From an uncultured Flavobacteriales bacterium (GTDB lineage Bacteria; Bacteroidota; Bacteroidia; Flavobacteriales_D; Parvicellaceae): 64,000 nt of DNA. The notes below the pieces were generated by a model. The model was given only the letters and a program-made list of their open reading frames with translations, ran no database searches and was not told the DNA's origin. Both the position numbers and the translations under genes were made by a program. Every line of letters begins with the position of its first letter. Position 1 is the first letter of the stretch. Shown here piece after piece: positions 40,986-50,895 of the stretch. The stretch covers positions 806,001-870,000 of the forward strand of contig CALSRM010000003.1 of the NCBI GenBank assembly GCA_943788755.1, given 5' to 3'.

Positions 40986-43382
40986 ATGGTCAACAAAATT
41001 CTAGTTTTAGTTTTATGCTTGTTATCATTAGCATCTTTTGGGCAACAAACCATTAAGGGAAAAGTAGTAGATAAAGAATCTCAGTTTCCATTGCCAGGAG
41101 TGACCGTGATGGTTACTACGGTTGATCCAATTATTGGGGCAGTAACAGACTTGGATGGAAATTATAAATTGAAAAACATTCCAATTGGAAGACATTCCGT
41201 AAGAGTTTCTTATGTCGGTTACACCCAGCAAGACCTTATTACTGTTGTAACTTCAGGTAAAGAGGTTATACTAAACGTTAGTATTGAGGAGTCTGCAGAA
41301 GTGTTAGATGCTGTGCAAATAGTAGCGGGTTCGGATCATAAGGTAAACAACGACATGGCGCTTGTTAGTGCACGTGTTTTTTCAGTTGAAGAAACCGAAA
41401 GATATGCTGGAAGTAGAGGAGATCCTGCTCGAATGGTATCAAATTTTGCTGGAGTAGGAGGGGCAGATGATAGTCGTAATGACATTGTTATTCGAGGTAA
41501 TTCTCCTTTAGGTGTCGTGTATCGCGTTGAAGGAGTTGATATTCCCAATCCAAATCATTTTGCAATTTCAGGTACTTCGGGAGGTCCCACAAGCATGCTC
41601 AACAATAAGTTAATGGCAAACAGTGATTTTTTCACAGGAGCATTTCCGGCCGAATATGGCAATAGTACTTCGGGTATTTTTGATTTAAAGTTAAGGGCAG
41701 GAAATAATGAGAAACGCGAATGGACAGCGCAGTTTGGTGTTTTAGGTGCAGAATTAATGGCAGAAGGTCCTTTCAAAAAAGGAAAATCTGCTTCCTACCT
41801 ATTCATGTATAGGTATTCTACGCTTGGAATGTTTCAAGCTGCAGGTATTGACGTAGGAACAAATGCATTGCCGCAATATCAAGATCTATCTTTCAAAATG
41901 AATTTTCCTTTCAAAAAAGGAGGGAATCTTGCTTTATGGGGTATCGGCGGTAATAGTGGGATTGATATTCTTATAAGCGATCAAAAAGATACCTCGGAAA
42001 TTGATTTATACGGCCAAAATGATCGAGATCAATACTTTAGTACGGGAATGGCAATAGGCGGATTAACTTACACAAAGCCACTGAATGAAAAAACCTTTGT
42101 AAAAACAACATTAGGAGGGTCTTATGAAAGACAGTCAACAAAGCATGATTTAATTTATAGACACGTTAATCCCGCAAATGGCGAATTTGTTCAAGACAGT
42201 ATACTTTCCAATTATATGGGGTACCAGTTCAATACATCTAAATTTACTAGTTCTACATATCTCAATAGAAAGTTTGGAAAAAAGGATGTTCTAAAAATTG
42301 GTTATAATGCTGATTATTATATAGCTGATTTGAGTGATAGTATAACAGAAAATGACACCCTTCCTGGTGTTTACAGGACCAGGTGGAATGCGAATCAAGC
42401 ATTTATGTTGATACAGTCGTATATTCAATGGAAGCATAAGTTTTCAGATGATTTTATATTTACTGTCGGTCTGCATAATCAAAGCTTTTCACTTAGTAAT
42501 AGTCACTCTTGGGCACAACCAAGAGCAGGGCTCAAATGGATAGTAAACGATAAAAACTCTCTTAGTTTAGGTGTTGGAAGGCATTCACAAACATTACCTG
42601 TATACACCTATTTTTACCAGTTAGAAGGAAATACCGAAGCGCACAATAAAGGGATGGATTATATGAAAAGTAATCATGCGGTACTAGGGTATTCTCGAAA
42701 AATAGCTAAAAATGTATCGGGGAAAATCGAAACCTATTATCAGGACTTATCCAATATTCCGGTTGAACTCAATCCTTCGTCATTTTCATTAATTAATCAA
42801 GGAAGTGGATTTAGCCGATTTTTCCCAGATTCTCTAAAGAATACTGGAACAGGATATAATTATGGGATTGAGTTTACTTTAGAAAAATACTATAGTAGTA
42901 ATTGGCACATGTTATTGACGGGGGCAGTATATAATTCTCGTTATGAAGGCAGTGATGGTATTGAAAGAAATACAAGCTTTAATGGGGGATATGCTGCAAA
43001 TATATTAGCCGGAAGAGAATTTAAATTTAACGAAAAGACCTCATTGGGTCTAGGCGCAAAAGTGACTGTAGCTGGAGGCAAGCGATATGGTACAGTAAAT
43101 GATTCAGCTTCAACTGCGCAGCAGGAAATTATCTTTATAGACGAAGGGTTTAATGAGTTGCAATTTGAAGATTATTTTAGAGCAGATTTTAAGTTATCTT
43201 ATAAGTACAATGCAAAAAAAGTAACACATGAATTTTCGCTTGACATTGTTAATCTTTTGGGTACAAAAAACATATTAAACTTGACTTATGCTCCGGTTCC
43301 TGGAGATCCTACAGCCAGTCCAATTCGTAAGAATTATCAGTTAGGTTTTTTGCCAATATTCTTTTACAGGCTTGACTTTTAA
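40986..43382 (+). CDS. TonB-dependent receptor with carboxypeptidase-regulatory-like domain
   Basis: 798 residues. Signal peptide (LVLCLLSLASFGQ); carboxypeptidase-regulatory-like domain (about 20-105; IKGKVVDKESQFPLPGVTV, DLDGNYKLKNIPIG); plug (about 120-225; DIVIRGNSPLGVVYRVEGVDIPNP, FFTGAFPAEYGNSTSGIFDLKL in parts); then a barrel ending YQLGFLPIFFYRLDF. No STN domain, so no FecR signalling. No SusD gene follows. Proteins of this type take up metals or peptides or have structural roles. It shares a bidirectional terminator with the convergent SPFH gene. Confidence 0.88.
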   Translation: MVNKILVLVLCLLSLASFGQQTIKGKVVDKESQFPLPGVTVMVTTVDPIIGAVTDLDGNYKLKNIPIGRHSVRVSYVGYTQQDLITVVTSGKEVILNVSIEESAEVLDAVQIVAGSDHKVNNDMALVSARVFSVEETERYAGSRGDPARMVSNFAGVGGADDSRNDIVIRGNSPLGVVYRVEGVDIPNPNHFAISGTSGGPTSMLNNKLMANSDFFTGAFPAEYGNSTSGIFDLKLRAGNNEKREWTAQFGVLGAELMAEGPFKKGKSASYLFMYRYSTLGMFQAAGIDVGTNALPQYQDLSFKMNFPFKKGGNLALWGIGGNSGIDILISDQKDTSEIDLYGQNDRDQYFSTGMAIGGLTYTKPLNEKTFVKTTLGGSYERQSTKHDLIYRHVNPANGEFVQDSILSNYMGYQFNTSKFTSSTYLNRKFGKKDVLKIGYNADYYIADLSDSITENDTLPGVYRTRWNANQAFMLIQSYIQWKHKFSDDFIFTVGLHNQSFSLSNSHSWAQPRAGLKWIVNDKNSLSLGVGRHSQTLPVYTYFYQLEGNTEAHNKGMDYMKSNHAVLGYSRKIAKNVSGKIETYYQDLSNIPVELNPSSFSLINQGSGFSRFFPDSLKNTGTGYNYGIEFTLEKYYSSNWHMLLTGAVYNSRYEGSDGIERNTSFNGGYAANILAGREFKFNEKTSLGLGAKVTVAGGKRYGTVNDSASTAQQEIIFIDEGFNELQFEDYFRADFKLSYKYNAKKVTHEFSLDIVNLLGTKNILNLTYAPVPGDPTASPIRKNYQLGFLPIFFYRLDF

Positions 43383-43418
43383 ATTATCAGAGGGCAATAT
43401 TCTTTTACAGAAAATAAA

Positions 43419-43448
43419 AAAGCAACCTTACCAAGGTAAGATTGCTTT
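43419..43448. terminator. Bidirectional terminator between convergent genes
   Basis: AAAGCAACCTTACC and GGTAAGATTGCTTT pair over 14 positions with one mismatch around AA; A-rich on the left and T-rich on the right, so usable on both strands. It lies between the TonB receptor and the SPFH gene ends. Confidence 0.85.
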
Positions 43449-43473
43449 AGGCTTAAGTAAATTAAGTTTATTG

Positions 43474-43837
43474 TTATTGTTTCAAAATAGAAATTGCATT
43501 ATCACCGAAAACATTACCTGTTCCATAAGGAGAACCTTTGCCATCCCAACTTTCCCATTTTTTTAATTCAATGTATTGTGGGTTTTTACTAATTTGTTCA
43601 GCCTCCAAAGAAATAGCTTCTGCTTTAAATCGTGCAGAAACAACCAAAGAAGAATCTCCTCTTGCTTTCTCAATTCTTGCATTAGCTAAGTACTCTTCTT
43701 CTTTTTGCTTTTCCTTAGCCGTCTGATTTCTTTGCTTTTGCGTTTCTTTATTTGTAATCTCAATAGCAATGTTTTGAGGTAAATTAATGTCTGCAATTTC
43801 TACGAAATCTAAAGCAACATAATTCGAGTCAAAATCA
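43474..43837 (-). CDS. C-terminal half of the SPFH protein, shifted frame
   Basis: On the minus strand, one frame from the stop of the gene at 43838, the sequence reads SDFDSNYVALDFVEIADINLP, then a coiled-coil stretch (NKETQKQRNQTAKEKQKEEE, ARIEKARGDSSLVV) and ends FGDNAISILKQ. This is the continuation of the SPFH domain and its C-terminal helix. It has no start of its own. One surplus A at 43840-43843 (TTT on the plus strand) separates it from the N-terminal half. Confidence 0.8.
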
Positions 43838-44314
43838 CTATTTAGATATTGCCTCTATTTCTTGCTCTAAAATTTCACGTTTAGTAGAGTATGCTTCAAC
43901 ATAGGTATACCTTCCAATAACGTCTTTTATTGCACCTTTTGCTTTTTTATCAATAAACGATTCGGCAAATCCTTTTCCATGCTTTAAGTGAAGTAAGGCT
44001 GTTTTACCCTTAACTGCATGGTAGTTTACCGCAATAACAACACCTATATCGGTACCGTTTTTGTCCATTACTTGCGAATCGTAATTTCTACTTTGCACAA
44101 GTACATTGTAGGTGATTATTTCATTCCAGGGCGCAATAAACTGCGTTCCTTCATTGTAAGAAATATCCGTTTCTACTCCTTTTCCATAAGGTCTATATAT
44201 AAATCCTTCTTCTCCTGGATCAACATCTTGCCATGACATGAAAAAGATTATACCCGCTACAATTCCAACACCTGCCAGAACTACCCATTTTAATTCAATT
44301 TTTAATTCTTCCAT
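43838..44314 (-). CDS. SPFH/prohibitin-type membrane protein, N-terminal half (split gene)
   Basis: 158 codons: one membrane helix near the N-terminus (WVVLAGVGIVAGIIFFMSW), then DPGEEGFIYRPYGKGVETD, GTQFIAPWNEIITYNVLVQ and MDKNGTDIGVVIAVNYHAV, which are SPFH-domain blocks of the prohibitin/HflK type. Such proteins form large membrane rings and modulate membrane proteases. The frame ends early at EQEIEAISK; correcting one base at 43840-43843 adds about 118 residues (43474-43837), giving the expected length of about 278. Confidence 0.88.
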   Translation of the reverse strand: MEELKIELKWVVLAGVGIVAGIIFFMSWQDVDPGEEGFIYRPYGKGVETDISYNEGTQFIAPWNEIITYNVLVQSRNYDSQVMDKNGTDIGVVIAVNYHAVKGKTALLHLKHGKGFAESFIDKKAKGAIKDVIGRYTYVEAYSTKREILEQEIEAISK

Positions 44315-44391
44315 TATTTTTCTTTTTTTCTTAATATCATTTTGTTAACGGCATAATAAATAACAATTGCATCAAGGCTAAAAATGCAATT

Positions 44392-44502
44392 TTAATCACG
44401 GGAGGACCTTTCGAATCCATATTTAAGCGTGATTAATACCATAAAGGCAATAAGCAAAACGCCTAAAATAACTCTAAGTTTGTCATATGCAGTCAACTTC
44501 AT
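44392..44502 (-). CDS. Possible small single-helix membrane protein
   Basis: 36 codons: MKLTAYDKLRVIL, then LGVLLIAFMVLITL (membrane helix) and a short basic tail. A second short frame (MDSKGPPVIKIAFLALMQ...) overlaps it. It fills the spacer before the SPFH gene and reads in the same direction. A poor Shine-Dalgarno context makes it tentative. Confidence 0.35.
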   Translation of the reverse strand: MKLTAYDKLRVILGVLLIAFMVLITLKYGFERSSRD

Positions 44503-44624
44503 GAAGTCTTTTTTTTGCAAATATAGTTTGTATATAAAGCTTATCCTATAAAATATTAGAAGCTTTAATTATTAGACGATTACAAAATATATTGTAATTG
44601 ACTGTTAATTAGTATGTAAAACCT

Positions 44625-45257
44625 CTATTTTAAAGTAGTGCTTGTTTCGTCTATTGCTGAAAATTTGTATTTTTTTTCCTTTAGTTTGTCAATGATAAAT
44701 GGAAGTGCTTGTAACATTTTATTGCCACATTTATTATTGTCATGTAAAACGATAATGGAACCTGGCTCTATTGAATTGACAGTGTTGGAGACAATTTTTT
44801 CTACATTATTTTTTGGAGAAAAGTCACCGGGAAGAACATCCCATAGAATAATTTTAGTTTGTGGATTTAATAAATTTACTTGGCTTCGTTTAATTTTTCC
44901 ATACGGCGGTCGAAATAAATTAGATTTTATAATTGCTTCTCCTTTTCGAACATCTTCTAGGTACTGTTCGTTTTTTGTTGTCCATCCTTTTAAGTGAGAA
45001 TACGAATGATTTCCAACTGCGTGCCCTTCATCTATAATTTTCTTGAATATTTCAGGATTTTTTTCAACTTGCTTTCCCAAGCAAAAAAAGGTTGCCTTAA
45101 TGTTGTGCTTCTTGAGGATGTCTAGCGTATGATTAGTAATTAGTGGAGTAGGCCCATCGTCAAAGGTTAAAAATATCTCTTTAACGTTGTTCGGAATACT
45201 CCAAATCGCTTTCTTATTAAAAGCTCGAGCTATTTTTGGTGTTTTTACAAAATACAT
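44625..45257 (-). CDS. Polysaccharide deacetylase (NodB) family protein
   Basis: 210 residues from the ATG at 45257. An earlier in-frame start would lie in the terminator and end of the upstream gene, so I reject it. IFLTFDDGPTP (motif 1), GNHSYSHLKGW (motif 2, HSxxH), LFRPPYGKIK (motif 3, RxPYG), ILWDVLPGDF (motif 4) and IVLHDNN (motif 5) are all complete: a full CE4 active site. Likely substrates are peptidoglycan or chitin-type oligosaccharides. No signal peptide is obvious. Confidence 0.9.
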   Translation of the reverse strand: MYFVKTPKIARAFNKKAIWSIPNNVKEIFLTFDDGPTPLITNHTLDILKKHNIKATFFCLGKQVEKNPEIFKKIIDEGHAVGNHSYSHLKGWTTKNEQYLEDVRKGEAIIKSNLFRPPYGKIKRSQVNLLNPQTKIILWDVLPGDFSPKNNVEKIVSNTVNSIEPGSIIVLHDNNKCGNKMLQALPFIIDKLKEKKYKFSAIDETSTTLK

Positions 45258-45263
45258 TTTCAA

Positions 45264-45294
45264 AAAAAAGGAGAGATATAATCTCTCCTTTTTT
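45264..45294 (-). terminator. Rho-independent terminator of the DUF2723 gene
   Basis: AAAAAAGGAGAGAT and ATCTCTCCTTTTTT form a perfect 14-bp stem with a 3-nt loop, five bases after the stop codon at 45299 on the minus strand. It separates that gene from the deacetylase. Confidence 0.9.
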
Positions 45295-45298
45295 AATT

Positions 45299-48200
45299 TT
45301 ATTGTTTCATCCAGCAATATTGTGCTAATACAGCGGGAAACCTCTGTGGATTGCTAAAAAAGGCTTGTTTCGTATAACCTTTTTGCAAAAATATTTGTTT
45401 AGAGTTTGTTAATGTTTCGCTATATCCAGTTTCAGCAAGCACACCTTGGTTCGTAAAGAAAGTGTTTGTTGCGTCTGAAGCAATCATAGCTTCTTGGGCT
45501 AATCCTCCAATTGATGCTTGCCTTAACATTTCTAAATTGTTTAATGATCGACCCCATTCAGTCCAAACTTTATCAAAGAAGTGTTCGTTCAAACTTTGGT
45601 AGTGATCAATTTTTTCTAGTTCAAGTAAAGCTAATTTTTTACCCAATGCATCTCCCTTCTCTTTCGCGCCTGCATCATAATAGTTCCCAACTAAGTAAAA
45701 ACAAATATCATCTGGAGCTACTTGATTATTTTCAATCGGCATTATTTCGAAAGTTTTATCCAAAATGGCAATTGCTTTTTCATTTTGACCTTCACTAATA
45801 AGTGCATCGCTCAACTTCATCATTTGCATACGTAAATTCTGCACCATTCTTAAAGTATAGTAATCAACTAAAACACCTGCTTCTTCCATATTTCCCCATA
45901 AAAATGAGCTATCTGAGTCATTCATAACAAGGTCATACATTTTTTCTGTATTGGTTCCTCCACCACTACCAAATAGAATAGGTGTTAATTTGTAAGTTAC
46001 GCCCTCAGCTTGCATGTATTTTGCAATACCTTTGTTGGCCCCAATTCCACCTAAACTAGCAAAATTGATGGGGCGATCCCATTTGTAATTTGCTAGGATA
46101 TCCAACACTGCTAAATCTGCTTTATAAAGAGCCCCTCCACTTAAATTCCATTTAATAGTGTCTTCCATTAAGTGCGCTTGCTCTTGTGTTACAATACCGT
46201 TTGCAAGCGCAGCTTCTTTATCAACAGGAATATAAACACCTCTAAAATCGATATATGATTCTCGGTTACACATCCCTGGGAATGTTTTTAAGTGTTGGTC
46301 ATTCATAATAAAATTAATCGCTTCTTTTGCAGAATAATATTTCCCTTTTTTAGATGGGCTTTCATCAAAAATCACAAAATCACGTGTTCCATTTCTATAG
46401 TCAAACTCATTTAAAGTAATCGGCAGTGGATCGGAATCCCAAGCTTTACGTTTCATTTGGTTGATATGCCAATCCGTGCTTAAAAGGCTCATGTTTGCAA
46501 CGCGTACATCTGTTCGTACACCTTCTACATCCTGAATATACCATAATGGGAATGTATCATTGTCTCCATTTGTAAACAGCATTGCGTTTTTATCACATGA
46601 GGCTAAATAGTTGTAAGCAAAATCTCTTGCCGTAGATCGATTCGATCGGTCATGATCGTCCCAGTTTTGGTAAATTAAAATGAATGGAACTACCAGGCAC
46701 ATCCCGGCAGATAATGCGGCATGCGCCAGGTTATTTTTAATAGCATCTCCAATTAAGATCATAGTAGCATGCAGGGCTAAAGCAATAGCCGACATGTAAA
46801 AAATAGTATAGGAAAAAGCATGATTTACGATAGTAGAATCTGCACTAAAAGCTGTCTCTAAGCCATAGAGAACAACTCCAGCACCTAAGCTATACGCAGC
46901 AACCATTCCTAAGTCTTTCCATTGCATGTTTCTCGCGGCATCAAATAACGCATAAACACCAATACCTATCCAAAATGCAAAAGCATAAAAAGAAGCAGCA
47001 TAGGCGTAATCTCTTTCTCTGGGCTCGTTTGGTTTTTGATTAAGGAAAACAACAATTGCTAGGCCTGTTAATAGGAATAATAATAGAATAACAAACCAGT
47101 CTTTAGGGCTCTTAACTATATGAAAGATAAATCCAATTAGCGCGAGTATTAAAGGTAGCAAATAGTACTTATTATATCCTTTGTTTAGCCGCTGTATTGT
47201 AGGTAAGTTTTCTTGCGTTCCTAATCTTTGGTTGTCAATAAAATCGACACCACTTAACCAGTTCCCGTCTAAGATTTCACTTCCTGGACCAGTTAAACCA
47301 TATCCTTGGGTATCATTTTGTCGACCTGCAAAATTCCAAAGGAAGTACCGTACGTACATCCAGTTAATTTGGTAGTCCTTAAAGAATGAAATGTTTTCGC
47401 CCATTGTAGGTTTATATAAACCGTCTTTTTCAAGCCCTGCAGCTTCTTTTTCGTATCCAGCTTCCAATAATCTTTGATACTCTTGGCTTCTGGTTGTCAT
47501 GCCTGGAACTTGACCGAAGTATCTATAGCTAGGAGGAAGAGGGTTGTTGATGTCTCCTTCATAACCGCACCAAACTCTGTATTTAGATCCTTCACCTTGT
47601 CTATACATTCTTGGAAAAAGCGTCATAAACTGCTTTTCGTATGTTTTTTCTCCTTTCGGTCTATGTGCAAATGTGTTTATATATTTTTCACCAACTTCAC
47701 TTCCAAACTGAATGCTTAAATCAATACCGCTAGCAGTAAGCTGCTCGTTTGCTGCGGCAACCCTCTTTTGGTAGTCTTCCAATTCAAACATATTCATGAA
47801 TGATTGTTCGCCTCCAATTATTGTAATAACATTTTTTCCGGGGTTTTTAGTACTTGGGACAACAGTTGCATTTAATCCTAAATTACTAATCAATTCGTTA
47901 ATTTTAACAGCGTTATTAGCAACTGTTTCAAAACGCGAATTCATACCTTCTAGGGTATAAACTTTCATGTTTGAGACTTTAGCGGGTAGCAAATCACTAG
48001 CGTCACAGGATCCTTTTTGAGGAGTGTTCCAATATTGGCCGTAAAGAACAGGCCATGTCCCATATTGATCACGATTTAGATAAGATACAAGTGCCGATAA
48101 TGTTTCTGGGTTGTTTTCATCCAGTGGCGGATTTGCATTTGAACGAACAACAATCATTGTAAATGAAGAGTATCCTATGAGTAAAACCGAAAATGAAAGA

Positions 48201-49099
48201 ATTAACGTATTCCACATTGCTTTTTGTTTCTTCGCAGTATAATAGATCCCATATGCCAATCCTCCAGCAAGCAAAGCAATAAAGAAGAATGCTCCGGTAT
48301 TAAATGGCATACCTAAAGAGTTTACGAATAAACGCTCAAAAGAGTCCGCAATAGAAGGAAGTTTTGGTATGATAACAGCTTGAACCACTCCCAGAGTTAC
48401 AATAGAAATAACTCCTGCAGTTAAAAAAGTTTTGACGTTGAATTCATATTTTTTGAAATAAATAACAAAAGCAATTGCAGGAATAGCAAGTAAATTCAAC
48501 AAGTGAACCCCAATGGATAGGCCAATCATATAAGCAATAAAGATTATCCATCGATTTGGATTTCCTCTTCTTTTGTCTGGATCGACATTGTTAAATACGT
48601 CAACTTCAACTTCCCATTTTAAAATAGCCCAAAAAACAATCGCTGTGAAGAAAGATGACATCGCATATACTTCACCCTCAACTGCAGAGAACCAAAATGA
48701 ATCGGTAAATGCATAAGCCAAGGCTCCTACAAACCCAGTTCCCATTATTGCAACAATATGTCCATTGTCAAGTAAACTAGTTCCTTTTTTTGCTAGTTTT
48801 TTAGCAAACATGGTTAAACTCCAAAACATAAATAATACGGTAGCTGAACTAGATAAGGCAGACATAACATTAACCATGTATGCCGCATTTTCAGGGCTTG
48901 AAAATGCAGAGAAGAGTCGTCCTAGCATCATAAAAAAAGGTGCTCCCGGTGGGTGACCTACCTCTAGTTTATTAGCAGTAGTTATATATTCACCACAATC
49001 CCAAAGGCTTGTAGTTTCTTCGGTGGTAAGTAAATAAACGATGGTCGCAATTAGAAAAACTACCCATCCGGTTATAATATTTATTTTTTTATAGCTCAT
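45299..49099 (-). CDS. DUF2723 giant membrane protein (protein O-mannosyltransferase-like)
   Basis: 1266 residues from the ATG at 49099 (MSYKKINIITGWVVFLIATIVY...; the upstream 28 codons in frame look non-coding). The N-terminal DUF2723 region has TTEETTSLWDCGEYITTANKLEVGHPPGAPFF (key parts: SLWDCGEY and HPPGAPFF), the acidic loop of GT-C-type transferases. About 14 membrane helices follow, with a large soluble insert at about 370-610 and a soluble C-terminal half with DNDTFPLWYIQDVEGVRTDVRVANMSLL and TPR-like ends. Common and single-copy in Bacteroidota; thought to glycosylate exported proteins. Presence as an ordinary core gene fits the flanking purine genes. Confidence 0.85.
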   Translation of the reverse strand: MSYKKINIITGWVVFLIATIVYLLTTEETTSLWDCGEYITTANKLEVGHPPGAPFFMMLGRLFSAFSSPENAAYMVNVMSALSSSATVLFMFWSLTMFAKKLAKKGTSLLDNGHIVAIMGTGFVGALAYAFTDSFWFSAVEGEVYAMSSFFTAIVFWAILKWEVEVDVFNNVDPDKRRGNPNRWIIFIAYMIGLSIGVHLLNLLAIPAIAFVIYFKKYEFNVKTFLTAGVISIVTLGVVQAVIIPKLPSIADSFERLFVNSLGMPFNTGAFFFIALLAGGLAYGIYYTAKKQKAMWNTLILSFSVLLIGYSSFTMIVVRSNANPPLDENNPETLSALVSYLNRDQYGTWPVLYGQYWNTPQKGSCDASDLLPAKVSNMKVYTLEGMNSRFETVANNAVKINELISNLGLNATVVPSTKNPGKNVITIIGGEQSFMNMFELEDYQKRVAAANEQLTASGIDLSIQFGSEVGEKYINTFAHRPKGEKTYEKQFMTLFPRMYRQGEGSKYRVWCGYEGDINNPLPPSYRYFGQVPGMTTRSQEYQRLLEAGYEKEAAGLEKDGLYKPTMGENISFFKDYQINWMYVRYFLWNFAGRQNDTQGYGLTGPGSEILDGNWLSGVDFIDNQRLGTQENLPTIQRLNKGYNKYYLLPLILALIGFIFHIVKSPKDWFVILLLFLLTGLAIVVFLNQKPNEPRERDYAYAASFYAFAFWIGIGVYALFDAARNMQWKDLGMVAAYSLGAGVVLYGLETAFSADSTIVNHAFSYTIFYMSAIALALHATMILIGDAIKNNLAHAALSAGMCLVVPFILIYQNWDDHDRSNRSTARDFAYNYLASCDKNAMLFTNGDNDTFPLWYIQDVEGVRTDVRVANMSLLSTDWHINQMKRKAWDSDPLPITLNEFDYRNGTRDFVIFDESPSKKGKYYSAKEAINFIMNDQHLKTFPGMCNRESYIDFRGVYIPVDKEAALANGIVTQEQAHLMEDTIKWNLSGGALYKADLAVLDILANYKWDRPINFASLGGIGANKGIAKYMQAEGVTYKLTPILFGSGGGTNTEKMYDLVMNDSDSSFLWGNMEEAGVLVDYYTLRMVQNLRMQMMKLSDALISEGQNEKAIAILDKTFEIMPIENNQVAPDDICFYLVGNYYDAGAKEKGDALGKKLALLELEKIDHYQSLNEHFFDKVWTEWGRSLNNLEMLRQASIGGLAQEAMIASDATNTFFTNQGVLAETGYSETLTNSKQIFLQKGYTKQAFFSNPQRFPAVLAQYCWMKQ

Positions 49100-49380
49100 T
49101 ATAAATACTTTATTAGGGTGCGAATTTAAAAAAATTAATGCTTTAATAGGTGTAAAAATGAATCTACCCGTATTATTTAGCATTAATTAGTGTTTTATGT
49201 TAAAAAATAGAAAATTATTTGAGTTTAGTTTCTATTAGTTTGTCCCGGTGTTTATAGGATGTTTGCGAGAATTCTGCAGCGCCCGGTAAATAATAAAGAA
49301 ACCTTTCCCCCCTTATTATGAATTTTGTACGTCTACATAATTGAAAGACAAACTTTCAACATTTAATTAAATTAAAAACG

Positions 49381-50808
49381 ATGAAAAAAATTACTACTTT
49401 AATGATTGCTTTACTTGCTGGAATTACCAGTTGGGCACAATGTTCTGCTGATTTTTACTCTTACAACAACGGCAACAACAATGATGTGGCTTTTTATGCT
49501 GTTGATTCTAATCAAACAGGAACATACACATGGGATATGGGAGACAGCACTGTCATGACAACAATCACTGGTGAGGCCTTCCATACATATGGATCACCTG
49601 GATTATATTTTGCTTGTTTAACTTTTGATGGTTCAGGTGCTTGGGCAGGATGTACTATTACTTCTTGTGATTCTGTTTTTGTTGGAAATACACCTCCACC
49701 TCCAACATGTGACGCATCATTTGGGATATCAAACTCTCAAGGCTCTATGAATGTAAATTTGTATGCTTATGACTCTACTCAAACAGGGTCCTATGTTTGG
49801 AGTATGGGAGATGGGTCTGAAGTTACATCAACTAACGGTTTCGGTGTTTATTCTTATGCATCGAATGGAACTTATTCTGTATGTTGTACTTTTGATGATG
49901 GAATGGGTTGTGCGGATACTTATTGTGATTCTGTAGTTATTGGAAATACACCTCCACCTTCTTCATGTTCTGCAGATTTTTACTCTTACAACAACGGCAA
50001 CAGCAATGATGTGGCTTTTTATGCTGTTGATTCTAATCAAACAGGAACATACACATGGGACATGGGAGACAATACGCTAATGACAACAACCACTGGTGAG
50101 GCCTTCTATACATATGGATCACCTGGATTATATTTTGCTTGTTTAACTTTTGATGATGGGATGGGTTGTACGGATACTTATTGTGATTCTGTTTTTGTTG
50201 GAAATACACCTCCACCTTCTTCATGTTCTGCAGGTTTTTACTGGTGGCAAGCTTATGATTCTATCAATAATTCATTTTCAAGTAATGTTTATTTAGTAAA
50301 CATGGCAACTGGTGCTAACTTAACGTATTCTTGGAGTTTTGGTGATGGAAATACTTCTTCGCAACAATACCCAACGCATACTTATGCTCAAATAGGAAGT
50401 TATGGTATTTGTTTATCTATAGATAATGGAAACGGTTGTACCGATACTTTTTGCGATACAATTTCTGTTGTAGTTAAGTCAAGTGGGTTTACATTAAATG
50501 TAATAAGTGAAAGTGAAGTAGCGTCTGTTGGAATTGAAAATGAAGAGGTGATTGGCCTTACATCTTTATACCCGAATCCTGTAAATGAGTCGGCAACATT
50601 AGAATTTAACGCTACTCAAAATACAAATGTTGACGTAACAATTATCGATATTTCTGGAAAGCAAGTAAATAACTTTTCTACGAATATTAATTCGGGAAAT
50701 AATAAAATTGCAGTTGGAACTTCTGATTTAGCGAACGGATACTATATGTTGAATATCAGCTCTAAAGATGGTGGTTTGACAAAAACAATTCGATTTGCAA
50801 AGCAATAA
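49381..50808 (+). CDS. PKD-repeat surface protein with T9SS sorting domain
   Basis: 475 residues. Signal peptide (ends ITSWAQ). Four tandem PKD-like repeats of about 90 residues follow; each has TYTWDMGD or TYSWSFGDG, then YTYGSPGLYFACLTFDDG and CDSVFVGNTPPP linkers. The first and third repeats are almost identical over 60 residues, which shows recent duplication. The C-terminal 75 residues are a type A sorting domain: SLYPNPVNESATLEF, IIDISGKQVNNF, ANGYYMLNISSKDGG. Exported by T9SS; probably an adhesin or matrix protein. A terminator follows at 50847. Confidence 0.88.
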   Translation: MKKITTLMIALLAGITSWAQCSADFYSYNNGNNNDVAFYAVDSNQTGTYTWDMGDSTVMTTITGEAFHTYGSPGLYFACLTFDGSGAWAGCTITSCDSVFVGNTPPPPTCDASFGISNSQGSMNVNLYAYDSTQTGSYVWSMGDGSEVTSTNGFGVYSYASNGTYSVCCTFDDGMGCADTYCDSVVIGNTPPPSSCSADFYSYNNGNSNDVAFYAVDSNQTGTYTWDMGDNTLMTTTTGEAFYTYGSPGLYFACLTFDDGMGCTDTYCDSVFVGNTPPPSSCSAGFYWWQAYDSINNSFSSNVYLVNMATGANLTYSWSFGDGNTSSQQYPTHTYAQIGSYGICLSIDNGNGCTDTFCDTISVVVKSSGFTLNVISESEVASVGIENEEVIGLTSLYPNPVNESATLEFNATQNTNVDVTIIDISGKQVNNFSTNINSGNNKIAVGTSDLANGYYMLNISSKDGGLTKTIRFAKQ

Positions 50809-50846
50809 GATGGCTTATATAGCTTAATTTTGAAAGAGTGAAATAT

Positions 50847-50892
50847 AAACTACACTCGGGGATAATATTCTTGAGTGTAGTTTCATTTTTTT
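50847..50892 (+). terminator. Rho-independent terminator
   Basis: AAACTACACTC (50847-50857) pairs perfectly with GAGTGTAGTTT (50873-50883) around a 15-nt loop, followed by CA and a long T-run. It ends the PKD gene just before the sigma factor start. Confidence 0.88.
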
Positions 50893-50895
50893 TTA